A stretch of DNA of 33,587 nucleotides from Centipeda periodontii DSM 2778. GTDB lineage: Bacteria > Bacillota > Negativicutes > Selenomonadales > Selenomonadaceae. The translations under genes and the position numbers were made by a program. The stretch spans positions 1,963,492 through 1,997,078 of the forward strand of contig NZ_GL892076.1 in the NCBI RefSeq assembly GCF_000213975.1, read 5' to 3'. The notes under the pieces are model-generated. The model was not told where the DNA came from. It worked only from the letters and a program-made list of their open reading frames with translations, and made no database searches. Every line of letters begins with the position of its first letter. Position 1 is the first letter of the stretch. Positions 1-8,012 of this stretch are shown one piece after another.

Positions 1-1319
1 GTCAAAGATTCCCGCGATGCAGCAAACATCTCAGATGCAACAATGCGCGGCTGGTTCTTTGCCTCTTTGCGCATAGCATCGACGGCAGCGAGGAACTCCG
101 TTGATACGGCGAGACAGCGGGCAAGCTCCTCGGGTGACTGCGCTTTCAGTTCGCGTTCGCGCTCCAGCTCCTCGATCCGTCGGCGAAGCCCTTCGATCTG
201 CTCCTGATACTCCTTCTCCCGCTGCAAGATAAGCTCGCATCGCTCCTGCATATAGGCAGCTCCCTCGCGCATGGATTCCTGCGCGTCGAGAAGAACCTTG
301 CTGCACTCCTCATCGGATTTCCCCTCGCTCTTTGCGTCTCCCGCCTGTTCGATCGTCCGGATGATATTCTCATGGCGCGGCGCATAGCCGTCCCATGTCT
401 CCTGATCCGCGCCGCAGCTCTGTTCTGCCTCCTCCACATTTTTCATGCTTGTGTGGAGATCGTCGGCGATGCCGCGCAGCTCCTTGACGGCGTTGTCGTC
501 CAGAGACTCCTCAGCCATCGTCAGGCTGTCGGAAATCTCCTGATAATACATTTCCGCATTCTGCTGCTCTTCTTCCAGCCACTTGTGGTATTCCTCCATT
601 TCGTCGACACTGAGTTCGTTGTCGCTGAACAATTCTTCTGTTTCTGCATTCGGCAGTTCCGGTGCAGCTTTTTGATCCGGCATGTTCTTCTCCTCCTTCT
701 GCAATGGGTAAAACTCCCCATTGACACCCTGCATGAAATCTGTTATCATATCCCTATACAGAGTGATGCCTCTCAACTGTAGGTGACTTTTGTCAGCAGG
801 TTGGGATTGAAGGGCATCACTTTTTTGTGCTATATGCACAAACTCCATTGCTGGTATTACTTCATGAATATATAGCCGTTTCTTTCCAAAATTTTCTTTG
901 ACACGGCAAAGGACGAGGTTTTCTTCACTATCAATATCTACCTTGTACAAAAAATAGTGATTTTTGCTCTCTTTTCCATCAAAATCTCCCAGAGCACATA
1001 AATAAGCTGCTCTTTCCACACCTTTCTGTAGCGTAGGAATTACATCAAGTTTACGCTGAATAAGTCCATGAAATAAGCTGCTTTTTATGCTTTGTACATC
1101 AATCTGGACATCACCAACGATGGTATTGATGGTTACACCATTGGGGTAGTTCTTTTTCCAGTATTCGATTGCCATCTTACGCGCAGCAGCCGCAGTATCT
1201 GCATGAATGACATTTGTCGATGCCGCAATCGGCTGCATACGAGAAAACTTCTCCTGCTCCTCTTTTCGGACGCGAGCTTTTTCAGCGTCGGACATATCCT
1301 CCCATTTTTTATTTAACAC
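1..1319 (-). CDS. LPD3-like polyvalent protein with coiled-coil C-terminus (partial, runs off left edge)
   Basis: One frame stays open from a GTG at 1317-1319 to the window edge, giving at least 439 residues. The start follows GAGGGGG by 5 nt; an in-frame ATG at 1293-1295 is an alternative but has poorer spacing. Residues about 35-140 contain a compact alpha/beta region ending in the motif LYIHEV, with the pattern IKSSLFHG near its start. This resembles the LPD3/PBECR (barnase-EndoU-RelE-like) domains found in large polyvalent proteins of phages and conjugative elements; the assignment is by pattern memory only. From about residue 210 the protein is very acidic and turns into a long Glu-rich coiled coil. 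It follows the ArdC-like gene by about 80 nt and is probably cotranscribed. Its C-terminus is unseen, so a nuclease, toxin or helicase module could follow. Confidence 0.7.
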   Translation of the reverse strand, partial: MLNKKWEDMSDAEKARVRKEEQEKFSRMQPIAASTNVIHADTAAAARKMAIEYWKKNYPNGVTINTIVGDVQIDVQSIKSSLFHGLIQRKLDVIPTLQKGVERAAYLCALGDFDGKESKNHYFLYKVDIDSEENLVLCRVKENFGKKRLYIHEVIPAMEFVHIAQKSDALQSQPADKSHLQLRGITLYRDMITDFMQGVNGEFYPLQKEEKNMPDQKAAPELPNAETEELFSDNELSVDEMEEYHKWLEEEQQNAEMYYQEISDSLTMAEESLDDNAVKELRGIADDLHTSMKNVEEAEQSCGADQETWDGYAPRHENIIRTIEQAGDAKSEGKSDEECSKVLLDAQESMREGAAYMQERCELILQREKEYQEQIEGLRRRIEELERERELKAQSPEELARCLAVSTEFLAAVDAMRKEAKNQPRIVASEMFAASRESL

Positions 1320-1345
1320 ATCATCCCCCTCTTTCCTCCATCATG

Positions 1346-1396
1346 ACATCCGGCAGATTCTTCGGGACGCCCGTTCCCTCGGAATCCGCCGGATGT
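1346..1396. other. Long intercistronic stem-loop
   Basis: ACATCCGGC at 1346 pairs with GCCGGATGT ending at 1396, and the pairing continues inward for about 22 bp per arm with four mismatches. Five T follow on the plus strand, so it would be a terminator only for rightward transcription. In the leftward ardC transcript it lies between two cistrons and may act in RNA processing or stability. Confidence 0.5.
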
Positions 1397-1398
1397 TT

Positions 1399-3612
1399 TT
1401 ATCTGCTATATGCCACGACAGGCTCAGTTGCTCGTTCTTCTGCTTGTGCTTTTTGTTCTGAAATAAGACGCCGAACTGCTGCCCTCTTTTCTGCTTTCTG
1501 CACGATCTGCTTTCCGTAGGAACGATCCTGCGAAATAGCTGCATTCGGACTGTTCCGCTGAATGGCGTCAGCAATCGATGTGCGCAACGTATCGATACGC
1601 TCAATCGCCTCCGGATCGGATTCCATCGAGGATTTTAATGTTGCTGCAGCAAACTCCGTATCTGCCTTTTGCCAGCCCTTTTCATCGGTTGGCGTATAGC
1701 CGGAGAGTCCTTCCCTATATACGCGTTCGCGAAAACCACGTGCATAGCCGGCATCGAGGGCAAGGCGTTCACCTTCCTTCGGATCATCTGTTGCGACAAA
1801 GAATCCGGGATGCGCGTGCAGTGTCTCTTCTGTCTGTGCAGCACGATAGAACATTTCCCGTAGTTTGTCACAGTAGAGCTGATAGGTGTCCTCGCCGACA
1901 CTTTCCTGCGCCGCTGTGCGAAGCTGCTGCACACGCTCATCCTCAAGCGGTGTGAGGACGAAATCGCCTTTATGCGCATGAAGCTCCTGTTCGCGGTAAC
2001 CGACATCGCTTATTTGGAAAATGCGACCATCCATCTCGATGAGATCCCCCTCCGCAAGGGGACGCCCCTCCTGCGGCGGGTGCATACAAAAATGTGCAAA
2101 AGCACGGTCAATCCCATGTTCCCGCATTACGTCTGTGCGAATGTAGTTTTCCTGTGCTGTAATATCAAAATCTCGGTTCAGATACAGCGGCTTTGATGTT
2201 TCCGCACTGCCTTTCTCTTTTGGCGCAGCATCCGCTTTGCGTTGGTAGATGGTGACATGAACCGACTTGTTGGCAAAATAGCTGTAGTCTGGCGTCAGAT
2301 TGTAGGTCGCTGCCACAGTTGCAGGGAGCTGTTTCTCGTAGTATACAGCACCGTACTGTGCGGACTTGTCGTCCGGGTCGACGAGATAGAGATTCTCCTT
2401 TGGAACTGCGCCGACATCTGCCGGACGCTCGGTCAGGAGATACTTGTAAAAACGTGCGCTCCCAAGAGCCTGCGACTCCGGTGGCTGCGTCAGTGTATTT
2501 GTGTCGGCGACCTTGACCAGATCCTCGACCTTCGGGAGTTCTTCGGCACGGAAGCGTGCGGGCATAAAGTCCTTGATGTAATTCGCAATCTTCCGCGCAT
2601 CGGTGGACGCTTGAAAGATCTCCATCTTGTTCTCTTTGAGATTCTTGATCCAACTTTGCACATAAGCCGCATGGTTTGTCGGATTCATCGGAAGACCAAG
2701 ATCAAGAGACAAATATGTCGAGGCTAGTTCTGCCCGCAGCTCCTCCTTTGCGTATGCGGGCGATTTGTGATTGCCTGTCACAGAGCGATTGAGTCGCTCT
2801 TTATGCCCCGTCCAATGCGCCAGCTCATGCAGAGCCGTCGCATAGTATTCGCCAAGACTCGGAAATGCTTCCTTTGGCGGCAGATGAATCTCATCCGTTG
2901 ACGGCGTATAACATGGATAAGGTTTTGCCGCAGGAACGTCATGTTTGATGACAGCCCCGCTTGCCTTTAGAATGCCCTCTGCAATCTCATACTGTTCTTC
3001 ATGTGTATAGCCCTTTTCCTTGGGAACATAGGGTCTGAGCGGATGGTCGATATAGCGGCACTTGCCGTCCGCATTACGGATGAGCTGTCCTTTCTCGTCA
3101 CGCGGATATTCTCGGCGCACACAGTCCGACGCATGGAATACCATGCGGTAATCCTTTCTCCAATATTGCTCTTCCTCGGGCAGAGGATTGCCATACCGAT
3201 CCGTCGTCTGTTTCCATGAGACTTGGATCCGTACGGCTTTGGCACCTTTTTTGACGCCATATTGCCATTTCAGCTCCGGGTTCACGGGTTTTCCCTGCTT
3301 TTCCAGCAGAGCGGCACGCTCCCGACAGGCAGCATCCTGCTTTTTCAGTGTCAGCATGGTAAAGAAGCGCGGGTCGTCGCTTTCTTTTTCTGCCATGATA
3401 AAGGACAGGTACACGCTGTTGAGCTGACCATATCGGTAGCCGTTCTTCCCGTTGATCGGGCAGACAAGTGCTGCGCCGACGTTGTTGTCCCATCCCTGCT
3501 GCCAGGGGAGCTTTCCGCTCTCCATGAGTTCGATGATTTTCTGTGTCGTTTTTGCGTAAAGATCCTCCTTGGGTGCTCCTTCTTTGCGTGAAAATCTTTT
3601 TTCGTCTGCCAT
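1399..3612 (-). CDS. ArdC-like antirestriction protein (ssDNA-binding plus zincin domain)
   Basis: The 737-residue product starts at an ATG preceded by AAAGGAG. Residues 17-165 match the ArdC/DUF1738 N-terminal ssDNA-binding domain, with the signature around LPWQQGW and the NG..YRYGQLN region. Residues about 205-330 form the C-terminal zincin domain with HELAH at 262-266 and a downstream KEELRAE helix near 290 that would supply the third zinc ligand. ArdC proteins protect incoming plasmid DNA from restriction and may bind transferred single strands. The remaining 400 residues are an extension with polyvalent-protein-like modules that I cannot name; typical ArdC is about 300 residues, so this is a long version. 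It is the first gene after the dyad-containing promoter at 3645-3675. Confidence 0.85.
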   Translation of the reverse strand: MADEKRFSRKEGAPKEDLYAKTTQKIIELMESGKLPWQQGWDNNVGAALVCPINGKNGYRYGQLNSVYLSFIMAEKESDDPRFFTMLTLKKQDAACRERAALLEKQGKPVNPELKWQYGVKKGAKAVRIQVSWKQTTDRYGNPLPEEEQYWRKDYRMVFHASDCVRREYPRDEKGQLIRNADGKCRYIDHPLRPYVPKEKGYTHEEQYEIAEGILKASGAVIKHDVPAAKPYPCYTPSTDEIHLPPKEAFPSLGEYYATALHELAHWTGHKERLNRSVTGNHKSPAYAKEELRAELASTYLSLDLGLPMNPTNHAAYVQSWIKNLKENKMEIFQASTDARKIANYIKDFMPARFRAEELPKVEDLVKVADTNTLTQPPESQALGSARFYKYLLTERPADVGAVPKENLYLVDPDDKSAQYGAVYYEKQLPATVAATYNLTPDYSYFANKSVHVTIYQRKADAAPKEKGSAETSKPLYLNRDFDITAQENYIRTDVMREHGIDRAFAHFCMHPPQEGRPLAEGDLIEMDGRIFQISDVGYREQELHAHKGDFVLTPLEDERVQQLRTAAQESVGEDTYQLYCDKLREMFYRAAQTEETLHAHPGFFVATDDPKEGERLALDAGYARGFRERVYREGLSGYTPTDEKGWQKADTEFAAATLKSSMESDPEAIERIDTLRTSIADAIQRNSPNAAISQDRSYGKQIVQKAEKRAAVRRLISEQKAQAEERATEPVVAYSR

Positions 3613-3644
3613 GATCCGATCTCCTTTCGTACATCTCTCCTCTC

Positions 3645-3675
3645 ATTGTAAAGTCATGCAGAATAAAAAAACTGC
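3645..3675 (-). promoter_or_regulatory. Dyad promoter element A, upstream of ardC-like gene
   Basis: On the minus strand GCAG-N10-CTGC (3658-3675) is followed after 7 nt by the -10-like box TACAAT (3645-3650). The same arrangement occurs upstream of trbC and traF. No good -35 hexamer is visible; the dyad covers that region, which suggests control by a DNA-binding protein. Confidence 0.55.
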
Positions 3676-3684
3676 ACGTTTTTA

Positions 3685-3713
3685 TAGATTTCAGACAGGG
3701 CATTGTGTATAAT
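3685..3713 (+). promoter_or_regulatory. Promoter of the acidic 63-residue gene
   Basis: TATAAT lies at 3708-3713 with a weak -35 (TAGATT, 3685-3690) 17 nt upstream, and the ATG follows 27 nt after the -10 box. It lies back to back with the ardC promoter, so the two may be coregulated. Confidence 0.5.
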
Positions 3714-3739
3714 AAAAGCAAAGAGAGGGAGGGAATGCC

Positions 3740-3931
3740 ATGCAGTTCAGAAGCAATGCCATCCATGTCGACCCTGCCGACCCGCGCTTCATCGGCGGTG
3801 ATATCATCACACAGGAGGAAGCAATGGAATGCGGCTACGATCTGGAAGAGGAAGATCTCAATATGACCGATGAGGAGCGGATTGAAGCGTTCTGGAAAGA
3901 AAATGAGGAATACGTAATAAAGAATGGATGA
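3740..3931 (+). CDS. Small acidic protein, function unknown
   Basis: The ORF encodes 63 residues after a strong GGGAGGGA ribosome site and has its own promoter and terminator. The product is strongly acidic, with Asp/Glu far outnumbering Lys/Arg, and includes clusters such as DLEEEDLN and DEERIEAF. I see no named domain. It is divergent from the ArdC-like antirestriction gene. Small acidic proteins beside antirestriction genes are sometimes DNA mimics, but nothing in the sequence proves that here. Confidence 0.7.
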   Translation: MQFRSNAIHVDPADPRFIGGDIITQEEAMECGYDLEEEDLNMTDEERIEAFWKENEEYVIKNG

Positions 3932-3940
3932 ACAAAACGA

Positions 3941-3984
3941 AAAGCACCTGCTTGCGGGAGACTCCCGTAAGCAGGTGCTTTTTG
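3941..3984. terminator. Bidirectional rho-independent terminator
   Basis: AAGCACCTGCTT and AAGCAGGTGCTT form part of an approximately 19-bp stem followed by T5 on the plus strand and by A-rich sequence on the other side. It separates the convergent genes at 3740-3931 (plus) and 3998-4534 (minus). Confidence 0.9.
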
Positions 3985-3997
3985 CTTAGTAAGCTAT

Positions 3998-4534
3998 TTA
4001 GTCTTGACCATATCTATCGAATATAATAATCTTTTGGATTACACCTTTTTTGTCAACGTCGAAGATGACTGACCGTACGCCTTCCTTTCCATCTGACGTT
4101 GTTATCGCGAGCCAAGGCGACCAATACTGTATATCCGTCTTTACACCATAGTGAGGGGGCTCTTGAACATCACTAAATACCTGCTGCACATCTGCAATCT
4201 TCATCCCAACGTGAATGCCGGAGGGCATCACAAGTGCTGCATTTGTACTCTCGATCTTTTGGACAAGCGGATTCTGCACACCGCCGTAAATGTCATAGGT
4301 GATGACAAATCCCTGCCCGTAATAATCGACCAGATACGCCGGATAATTCCCCAACCGCTTTGTCTTTTCGCCGTCCGGCTCACCGTAGATGCTGCGCACA
4401 TAGCTCAGATCGTTGCCGGGGGCAATGCCGGCGATCGCGACATCATCAACGGTCATCGCGCGTGGCGCAGCGAGAGCCGTGCCCATAAAGAGCGCCATGA
4501 CCACAGCGGTCATATACAAGATCTTCTGATACAT
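3998..4534 (-). CDS. Secreted protein of unknown function
   Basis: The product has 178 residues and begins with a signal peptide (Lys4, a hydrophobic run at about 6-21, and a likely cleavage after ALA at 20-22). The mature part contains IAGIAPGN followed by VRSIYGEP, a pattern I associate with small exported proteins of Selenomonas and relatives that often carry this element twice; here a second related stretch may be GIHVGMKIADVQQVFS. A good GGGAGG site precedes the ATG. It is the last gene of a short unit with the two genes upstream and reads into the bidirectional terminator. It is not a recognisable secretion component. Confidence 0.75.
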   Translation of the reverse strand: MYQKILYMTAVVMALFMGTALAAPRAMTVDDVAIAGIAPGNDLSYVRSIYGEPDGEKTKRLGNYPAYLVDYYGQGFVITYDIYGGVQNPLVQKIESTNAALVMPSGIHVGMKIADVQQVFSDVQEPPHYGVKTDIQYWSPWLAITTSDGKEGVRSVIFDVDKKGVIQKIIIFDRYGQD

Positions 4535-4563
4535 GAGAATCCCTCCCGTCCGTTCTCAGCAAA

Positions 4564-4706
4564 CTATCGCGCACCTCTCCCACATTCCTCATTGGGAAAG
4601 AACTGCTCGTATGCACGCAGCGTTTCCTCCACCTGCTCGCGGCTGATGTACGGTGCACAGTCGCGTACAATTCATCAAGCTCCTGTGCGCTGTAGTTCTC
4701 CGGCAT
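4564..4706 (-). pseudogene. Small gene with a one-base frameshift
   Basis: An ATG at 4704-4706, preceded by GGAGACC, opens MPENYSAQELDEL. The coherent continuation VRDCAPYISREQVEETL and onward to a TAG at 4564-4566 lies in another frame. Joining them requires one extra base near 4670, giving a protein of about 47 residues. In the uncorrected frame translation runs out of frame into the downstream secreted-protein gene. The start overlaps the end of the upstream gene by 32 nt, which suggests coupling. It may be a true lesion or a sequencing error. Confidence 0.55.
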
Positions 4707-4971
4707 ATTCGGTCTCCATTTCCCTTATGTATGCACGAGCAAAAATCAGCTGTCCCTTCAGTTCCTGCACATCAGCCATTGTATTGTAGCCCGAGCCAAG
4801 AATCCCATGATAGAGACCGATCACTTGCTTTTCAAAGATGGCAAGCGGATGACGTTGATCCATCGCCGCAACGCCAACAAAATCTTTGAACCGTCGGATG
4901 TCGGACAACAGTTCCGCGAATCCTTCCCGCAGAACCTCTAAATGAATGGTTACGTTATATTCGAGTGTCAT
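4675..4971 (-). CDS. Small hypothetical protein, probably helical
   Basis: The start chosen is the ATG at 4969-4971, after GGGGGCGATACA; upstream in-frame Met codons lie inside the promoter. The 98-residue product is helical and soluble, with no signal peptide or membrane segment. I do not recognise the family. It has its own extended -10 promoter just after the end of the trb operon and heads a short unit with the frameshifted gene and the secreted-protein gene. Confidence 0.65.
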   Translation of the reverse strand: MTLEYNVTIHLEVLREGFAELLSDIRRFKDFVGVAAMDQRHPLAIFEKQVIGLYHGILGSGYNTMADVQELKGQLIFARAYIREMETEYAGELQRTGA

Positions 4972-4993
4972 TGTATCGCCCCCCTTTGTTCGC

Positions 4994-5002
4994 ATTATAC
5001 CA
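4994..5002 (-). promoter_or_regulatory. Extended -10 promoter
   Basis: The minus strand reads TGGTATAAT, an extended -10 box, 23 nt before the ATG at 4971. The -35 region is weak, as expected when TGn is present. It follows directly after the stem-loop that ends the trb operon. Confidence 0.6.
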
Positions 5003-5006
5003 CAAA

Positions 5007-5042
5007 GGCGCATCAAAGACCATATCCCACCTTCGATGCGCC
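5007..5042 (-). terminator. Probable terminator of the trb operon
   Basis: GGCGCATCGAAG and CTTTGATGCGCC form a 12-bp stem with one mismatch starting 7 nt after the stop of the last trb gene, followed on the minus strand by TTTG. The short T-run makes it a weak terminator. Confidence 0.5.
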
Positions 5043-5048
5043 CTTGTC

Positions 5049-5936
5049 TTACTTGAAGCGAACGAATCCGCGCGGCTTTTCACGTTCGTAACCGCTCGCC
5101 GCAGCGCGCTCCTCGTTATACGGGTCGGTGACGATAATCTTTGCATTCTGCGCCTGTTTTTCCCGTTCGACCTCTTCATCCAGTTGGACTTGACGCTGAT
5201 CGTTTTCGAGCTGAACCTTCGCCGCAAGCAGGGCTGTCACCTGTGATTGATCTGCGACACTGAGCGCGTTCAGCTGCTCCATGATCTGACGCAGCTCTGT
5301 TTCGCCTTTGGCGTTGGCAGCCGCTTCCACAAGACGGTGTACGGTCTCCCTCGTGTTATCGTTGTCTGCGATCGCCGCCTCTGCAATCTGCACGTATTTG
5401 GCAGCGGATGCGGAGATTTCCTTGCGCTGGCGCACGCGGTTGCGCGGTGCGTCGTAGTCTTCGTGCCTCTCATTGTAAGAATGGAACGCGTTGCTTTCCG
5501 TGAGCAAATCCTTCTGCATTGTATTATGTAATTCAGCAGCACGGCTCTGTTTTTCCTCCGTCAACCCTGTGGCAAGGTGCATAATCATCGGATCCAGAGG
5601 AATCTTGTTGATGATGTCAATGCCGAGCTGCTCCGCAATATTCTCGACGATATGCAGAAATTTTTCGCCGAACAGAACGGATTTGATGATGCGTGTGTAG
5701 TCGTAGACAGAACCGCCCTGCCACTCCAAGTCCCTGAAAAAATAGTGTGCGGGGTCGAAGGTATCACGCCATGAGATACGCACGGGATCCCAATAATTTT
5801 CAGGCTCCCACGGGTCCCCCCAGCCGCCCCATGCTTCGCCCTGATGGACATTGGAAAGGAGTGCGCCGACGGATGCTGCGACTGTAAATATCGCAACGAG
5901 CAGAATCGTCATTCGCCGCTTTTTGTTTCCTAACAT
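5049..5936 (-). CDS. TrbJ/VirB5-like protein (second copy)
   Basis: The 295-residue product has an N-terminal hydrophobic segment (about 9-27, probably a signal peptide), then an aromatic-rich stretch with WGGWGDPWEPENYW near 36-49. The rest is alpha-helical with many Ala, Gln and Glu; the C-terminal half around NALSVADQSQVTALLAAKVQ resembles TrbJ, the VirB5-type minor pilus/tip protein exported to the periplasm. The ATG is preceded by AAAGGAGGGG. It is the last gene of the trb operon, after the LytM-VirB6 fusion. A second TrbJ-like protein is encoded at 10059-10850. The TrbJ assignment is by composition and position and is moderate. Confidence 0.65.
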   Translation of the reverse strand: MLGNKKRRMTILLVAIFTVAASVGALLSNVHQGEAWGGWGDPWEPENYWDPVRISWRDTFDPAHYFFRDLEWQGGSVYDYTRIIKSVLFGEKFLHIVENIAEQLGIDIINKIPLDPMIMHLATGLTEEKQSRAAELHNTMQKDLLTESNAFHSYNERHEDYDAPRNRVRQRKEISASAAKYVQIAEAAIADNDNTRETVHRLVEAAANAKGETELRQIMEQLNALSVADQSQVTALLAAKVQLENDQRQVQLDEEVEREKQAQNAKIIVTDPYNEERAAASGYEREKPRGFVRFK

Positions 5937-5954
5937 GAATTTCCCCCTCCTTTA

Positions 5955-5981
5955 TTCAGGTGCCCAAATTGGGCACCTGAA
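5955..5981. repeat. 27-bp perfect palindrome, copy 1
   Basis: TTCAGGTGCCCAA, a central A, and its exact reverse complement. The identical 27 bp recur at 10007-10033. Neither copy has a T-run, so they are not simple terminators. This copy sits between the stop of the LytM-VirB6 fusion and the start of the last trbJ-like gene. Confidence 0.85.
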
Positions 5982-6003
5982 CAGATCCGATTATGATTCG
6001 TTT

Positions 6004-7917
6004 TCAGAACATCCCCTGTCGGTCGGACAATTTGAACCCTGCCCCACCGAACTGCGTATTGACAAGTTTGCTGATGCGGTCAGCAAAATACATATACATA
6101 AGGACAACAAGAATGAGCTGCAAGAGCAGGATGTTGTTTGCAACAGCTTGTTTCACAACACCGCCGCTTCCTCCTAGGATCCCCATCAAGGTAGCTGTAT
6201 AGAATTCGAGTGATGAGCCAAAATAACCGCCGTGCTTGAGTGCTGCCGCAAATTCCTGTACGGTCTTTGCGTTATAGATCCCATCTTCAGCGTAGGCGTT
6301 ATAGTTTGACGCGGCGTACTGTGCATACTCCTCGTCACTGTCAAAGTGCCGGTAGTTATCGCCCTCCGGCGATATTCCCGCTATTTTTGCTCCATCTCCC
6401 GCCTTGATGCCACCGTAATTGTAATCTTCAACAGCGAGTGCACTCGAAAAGTGCCCGGATTCGAGTGCAAGCTGCGCCCAAATCCATTCAGGAGGAAGGC
6501 TTTTTCCATACCGCTCCTGCATGATCTGTGCGATGCGGTAAGCCAGTTCAGCCTTTGGACGACCGGAGATGGAGACACCGGATGCGCCGGGTGCTCCTCC
6601 GGCAGACTGCGCCTGTACGGTCTGTGACATGAGTTCGCCGACGACGATGTGCTCCATTGTCGATTGGAGCATCGCCGCAAAGAGGCAGAAGAACATGAGA
6701 TTGATCGATGCCGCAAATACACTGTTGATGCCGTTCGAGGCGAGATGGCGCACATGCTTCAGCCCCGCCAGAGGAAAGACGGTGAAACTAAAGAGAACCA
6801 TCATATAGAACTCGACATAGGCAAGCGCGATATAGTACCCGATGAGGCAGAAGAGCAGGAACAGAATACATCCAAGGATCAGCATGAGCAGAACCGCACC
6901 GGCACCCGCACCGCCGATCAAAAGGCTCAGAACATCGGAGATGCCGCCGGAACGGATTGCGCCGTTGAAGATCGGCGCGATAATGTTCATGCCCTTCTGC
7001 ACGATTTTTGTCGGATCGGAGACCGCCGCTTCCGCAGCTTCCGGATTTCCACCGGCAAGCCCGCCAAGAGCAGGAAAGCCATGAAGCGAAAGGTTGCCGA
7101 CAAAATCCCCCCAGTTGTAGAGGAGCGCAAGACAGAACCCATAGAAGAGTCCTCGTCGAACGAGCCACTTAAAGAGTCCCTCACGGTCTTCACTCGTTGG
7201 TGTCATCGCCTTATTCATTGCACCGAGCACAAGGTCGATTGCCACAAGGACAAAGAAGATCTTCGTCACATAGTTTTGCAACGCCTCCAGCCCTGTCGTG
7301 ATAAGCTCGACGACCTTGTTCACGAGATCGCTGATGGGCTTTGCGAAATCCTCTGTGACCGCCCAATCCTTTGTGTGCCCGTGGAAATCTACACCACCAA
7401 GCCCAAGCCCGCCGCCCTCTGCCTTCTCCAGTTCGAGCAGCCCAGGGACGTAGAGACCGGGATCGGTCGGCTCTCCATAGACACCATTCGGAAGCACCTC
7501 GAAATGACAATGCGGTCCCGTCGAATTGCCCGTGCTCCCCGCTTTTGCGATGAGCATTCCCTGCGTTACATACTCCCCCACGCCGACCAGAAGTTCCTGA
7601 TTATGCCCGTAAAGCGTATAGAGTGCCCCTCCATGATCGATCATGATGGTGTTGCCATAGCCCTGCATCCAGCCCGAATAACTCACCGTGCCCGATGCGG
7701 CAGCATAGATTGGATCTCCATAATCGACACCAAGATCGACACCTGCATGATAGGATTTCACACCGCTAATGGGATGGATGCGGTACCCCTGCGGACTGGT
7801 TACGACCATCGGCTGACCGACCGGAGAAACCATCAGCATCGCCGCTGCGGACTGCGCCGGAACAAAGGAGATGAGGAGGGCGAACAAAGCGGCAAATACG
7901 GTCAAAACGTGGCGCAT
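6004..7917 (-). CDS. Three-part fusion: LytM (M23) peptidase, VirB6/TrbL-like pore, glucosaminidase
   Basis: The start is the ATG at 7915-7917, 7 nt after AGGAGG, giving 637 residues; a Met six codons upstream has no ribosome site. Residues 1-25 are a signal peptide. Residues about 40-150 are a LytM/M23 endopeptidase with HAGVD (H57, D61), H105 and the HCH pair (H136, H138), the expected zinc and catalytic residues. Residues about 195-425 are polytopic and resemble TrbL/VirB6, with VEFYMMVL near 368 paralogous to IEFYTMAL in the neighbouring TrbL. Residues about 455-580 resemble a GH73-type glucosaminidase/lysozyme with Glu486 in LALESGHF and NYGGIK at 500-505. A last membrane helix lies near 593-611. 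It would cut both peptide and glycan bonds at the mating pore, a VirB1-like role joined to the pore. Confidence 0.85.
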   Translation of the reverse strand: MRHVLTVFAALFALLISFVPAQSAAAMLMVSPVGQPMVVTSPQGYRIHPISGVKSYHAGVDLGVDYGDPIYAAASGTVSYSGWMQGYGNTIMIDHGGALYTLYGHNQELLVGVGEYVTQGMLIAKAGSTGNSTGPHCHFEVLPNGVYGEPTDPGLYVPGLLELEKAEGGGLGLGGVDFHGHTKDWAVTEDFAKPISDLVNKVVELITTGLEALQNYVTKIFFVLVAIDLVLGAMNKAMTPTSEDREGLFKWLVRRGLFYGFCLALLYNWGDFVGNLSLHGFPALGGLAGGNPEAAEAAVSDPTKIVQKGMNIIAPIFNGAIRSGGISDVLSLLIGGAGAGAVLLMLILGCILFLLFCLIGYYIALAYVEFYMMVLFSFTVFPLAGLKHVRHLASNGINSVFAASINLMFFCLFAAMLQSTMEHIVVGELMSQTVQAQSAGGAPGASGVSISGRPKAELAYRIAQIMQERYGKSLPPEWIWAQLALESGHFSSALAVEDYNYGGIKAGDGAKIAGISPEGDNYRHFDSDEEYAQYAASNYNAYAEDGIYNAKTVQEFAAALKHGGYFGSSLEFYTATLMGILGGSGGVVKQAVANNILLLQLILVVLMYMYFADRISKLVNTQFGGAGFKLSDRQGMF

Positions 7918-7945
7918 ACATCGACCTCCTCTCAAAAAATAGGAC

Positions 7946-7974
7946 TTGTCAAGGCGTTAGAACTGTGCTACGCT
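7946..7974 (+). promoter_or_regulatory. Promoter of the plus-strand cargo gene
   Basis: TTGTCA (7946-7951), a 17-nt spacer and TACGCT (7969-7974) with TG at the extended -10 position. The TGCTACGCT core also occurs in the plus-strand promoter at 30481-30509. Confidence 0.65.
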
Positions 7975-8012
7975 TTCATTACTGGCAAAGAAAGCAGAAA
8001 GGACTGAGGATT

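Noticed and set aside
372-782. Plus-strand ORF of 136 residues near the left edge
   Set aside because: Antisense to the continuous minus-strand coding frame 1-1319, and lacks a ribosome site.
1346-1400. Stem-loop as terminator of the ardC-like gene
   Set aside because: The T-run is on the plus strand only; for the leftward transcript there is no U-tract, so it is recorded as an intercistronic stem-loop.
6649-8007. Long plus-strand ORF of 452 residues
   Set aside because: It lies antisense to the LytM-VirB6 fusion, whose motifs and ribosome site are clear; its composition (many His, Arg, Cys) is that of a shadow frame.
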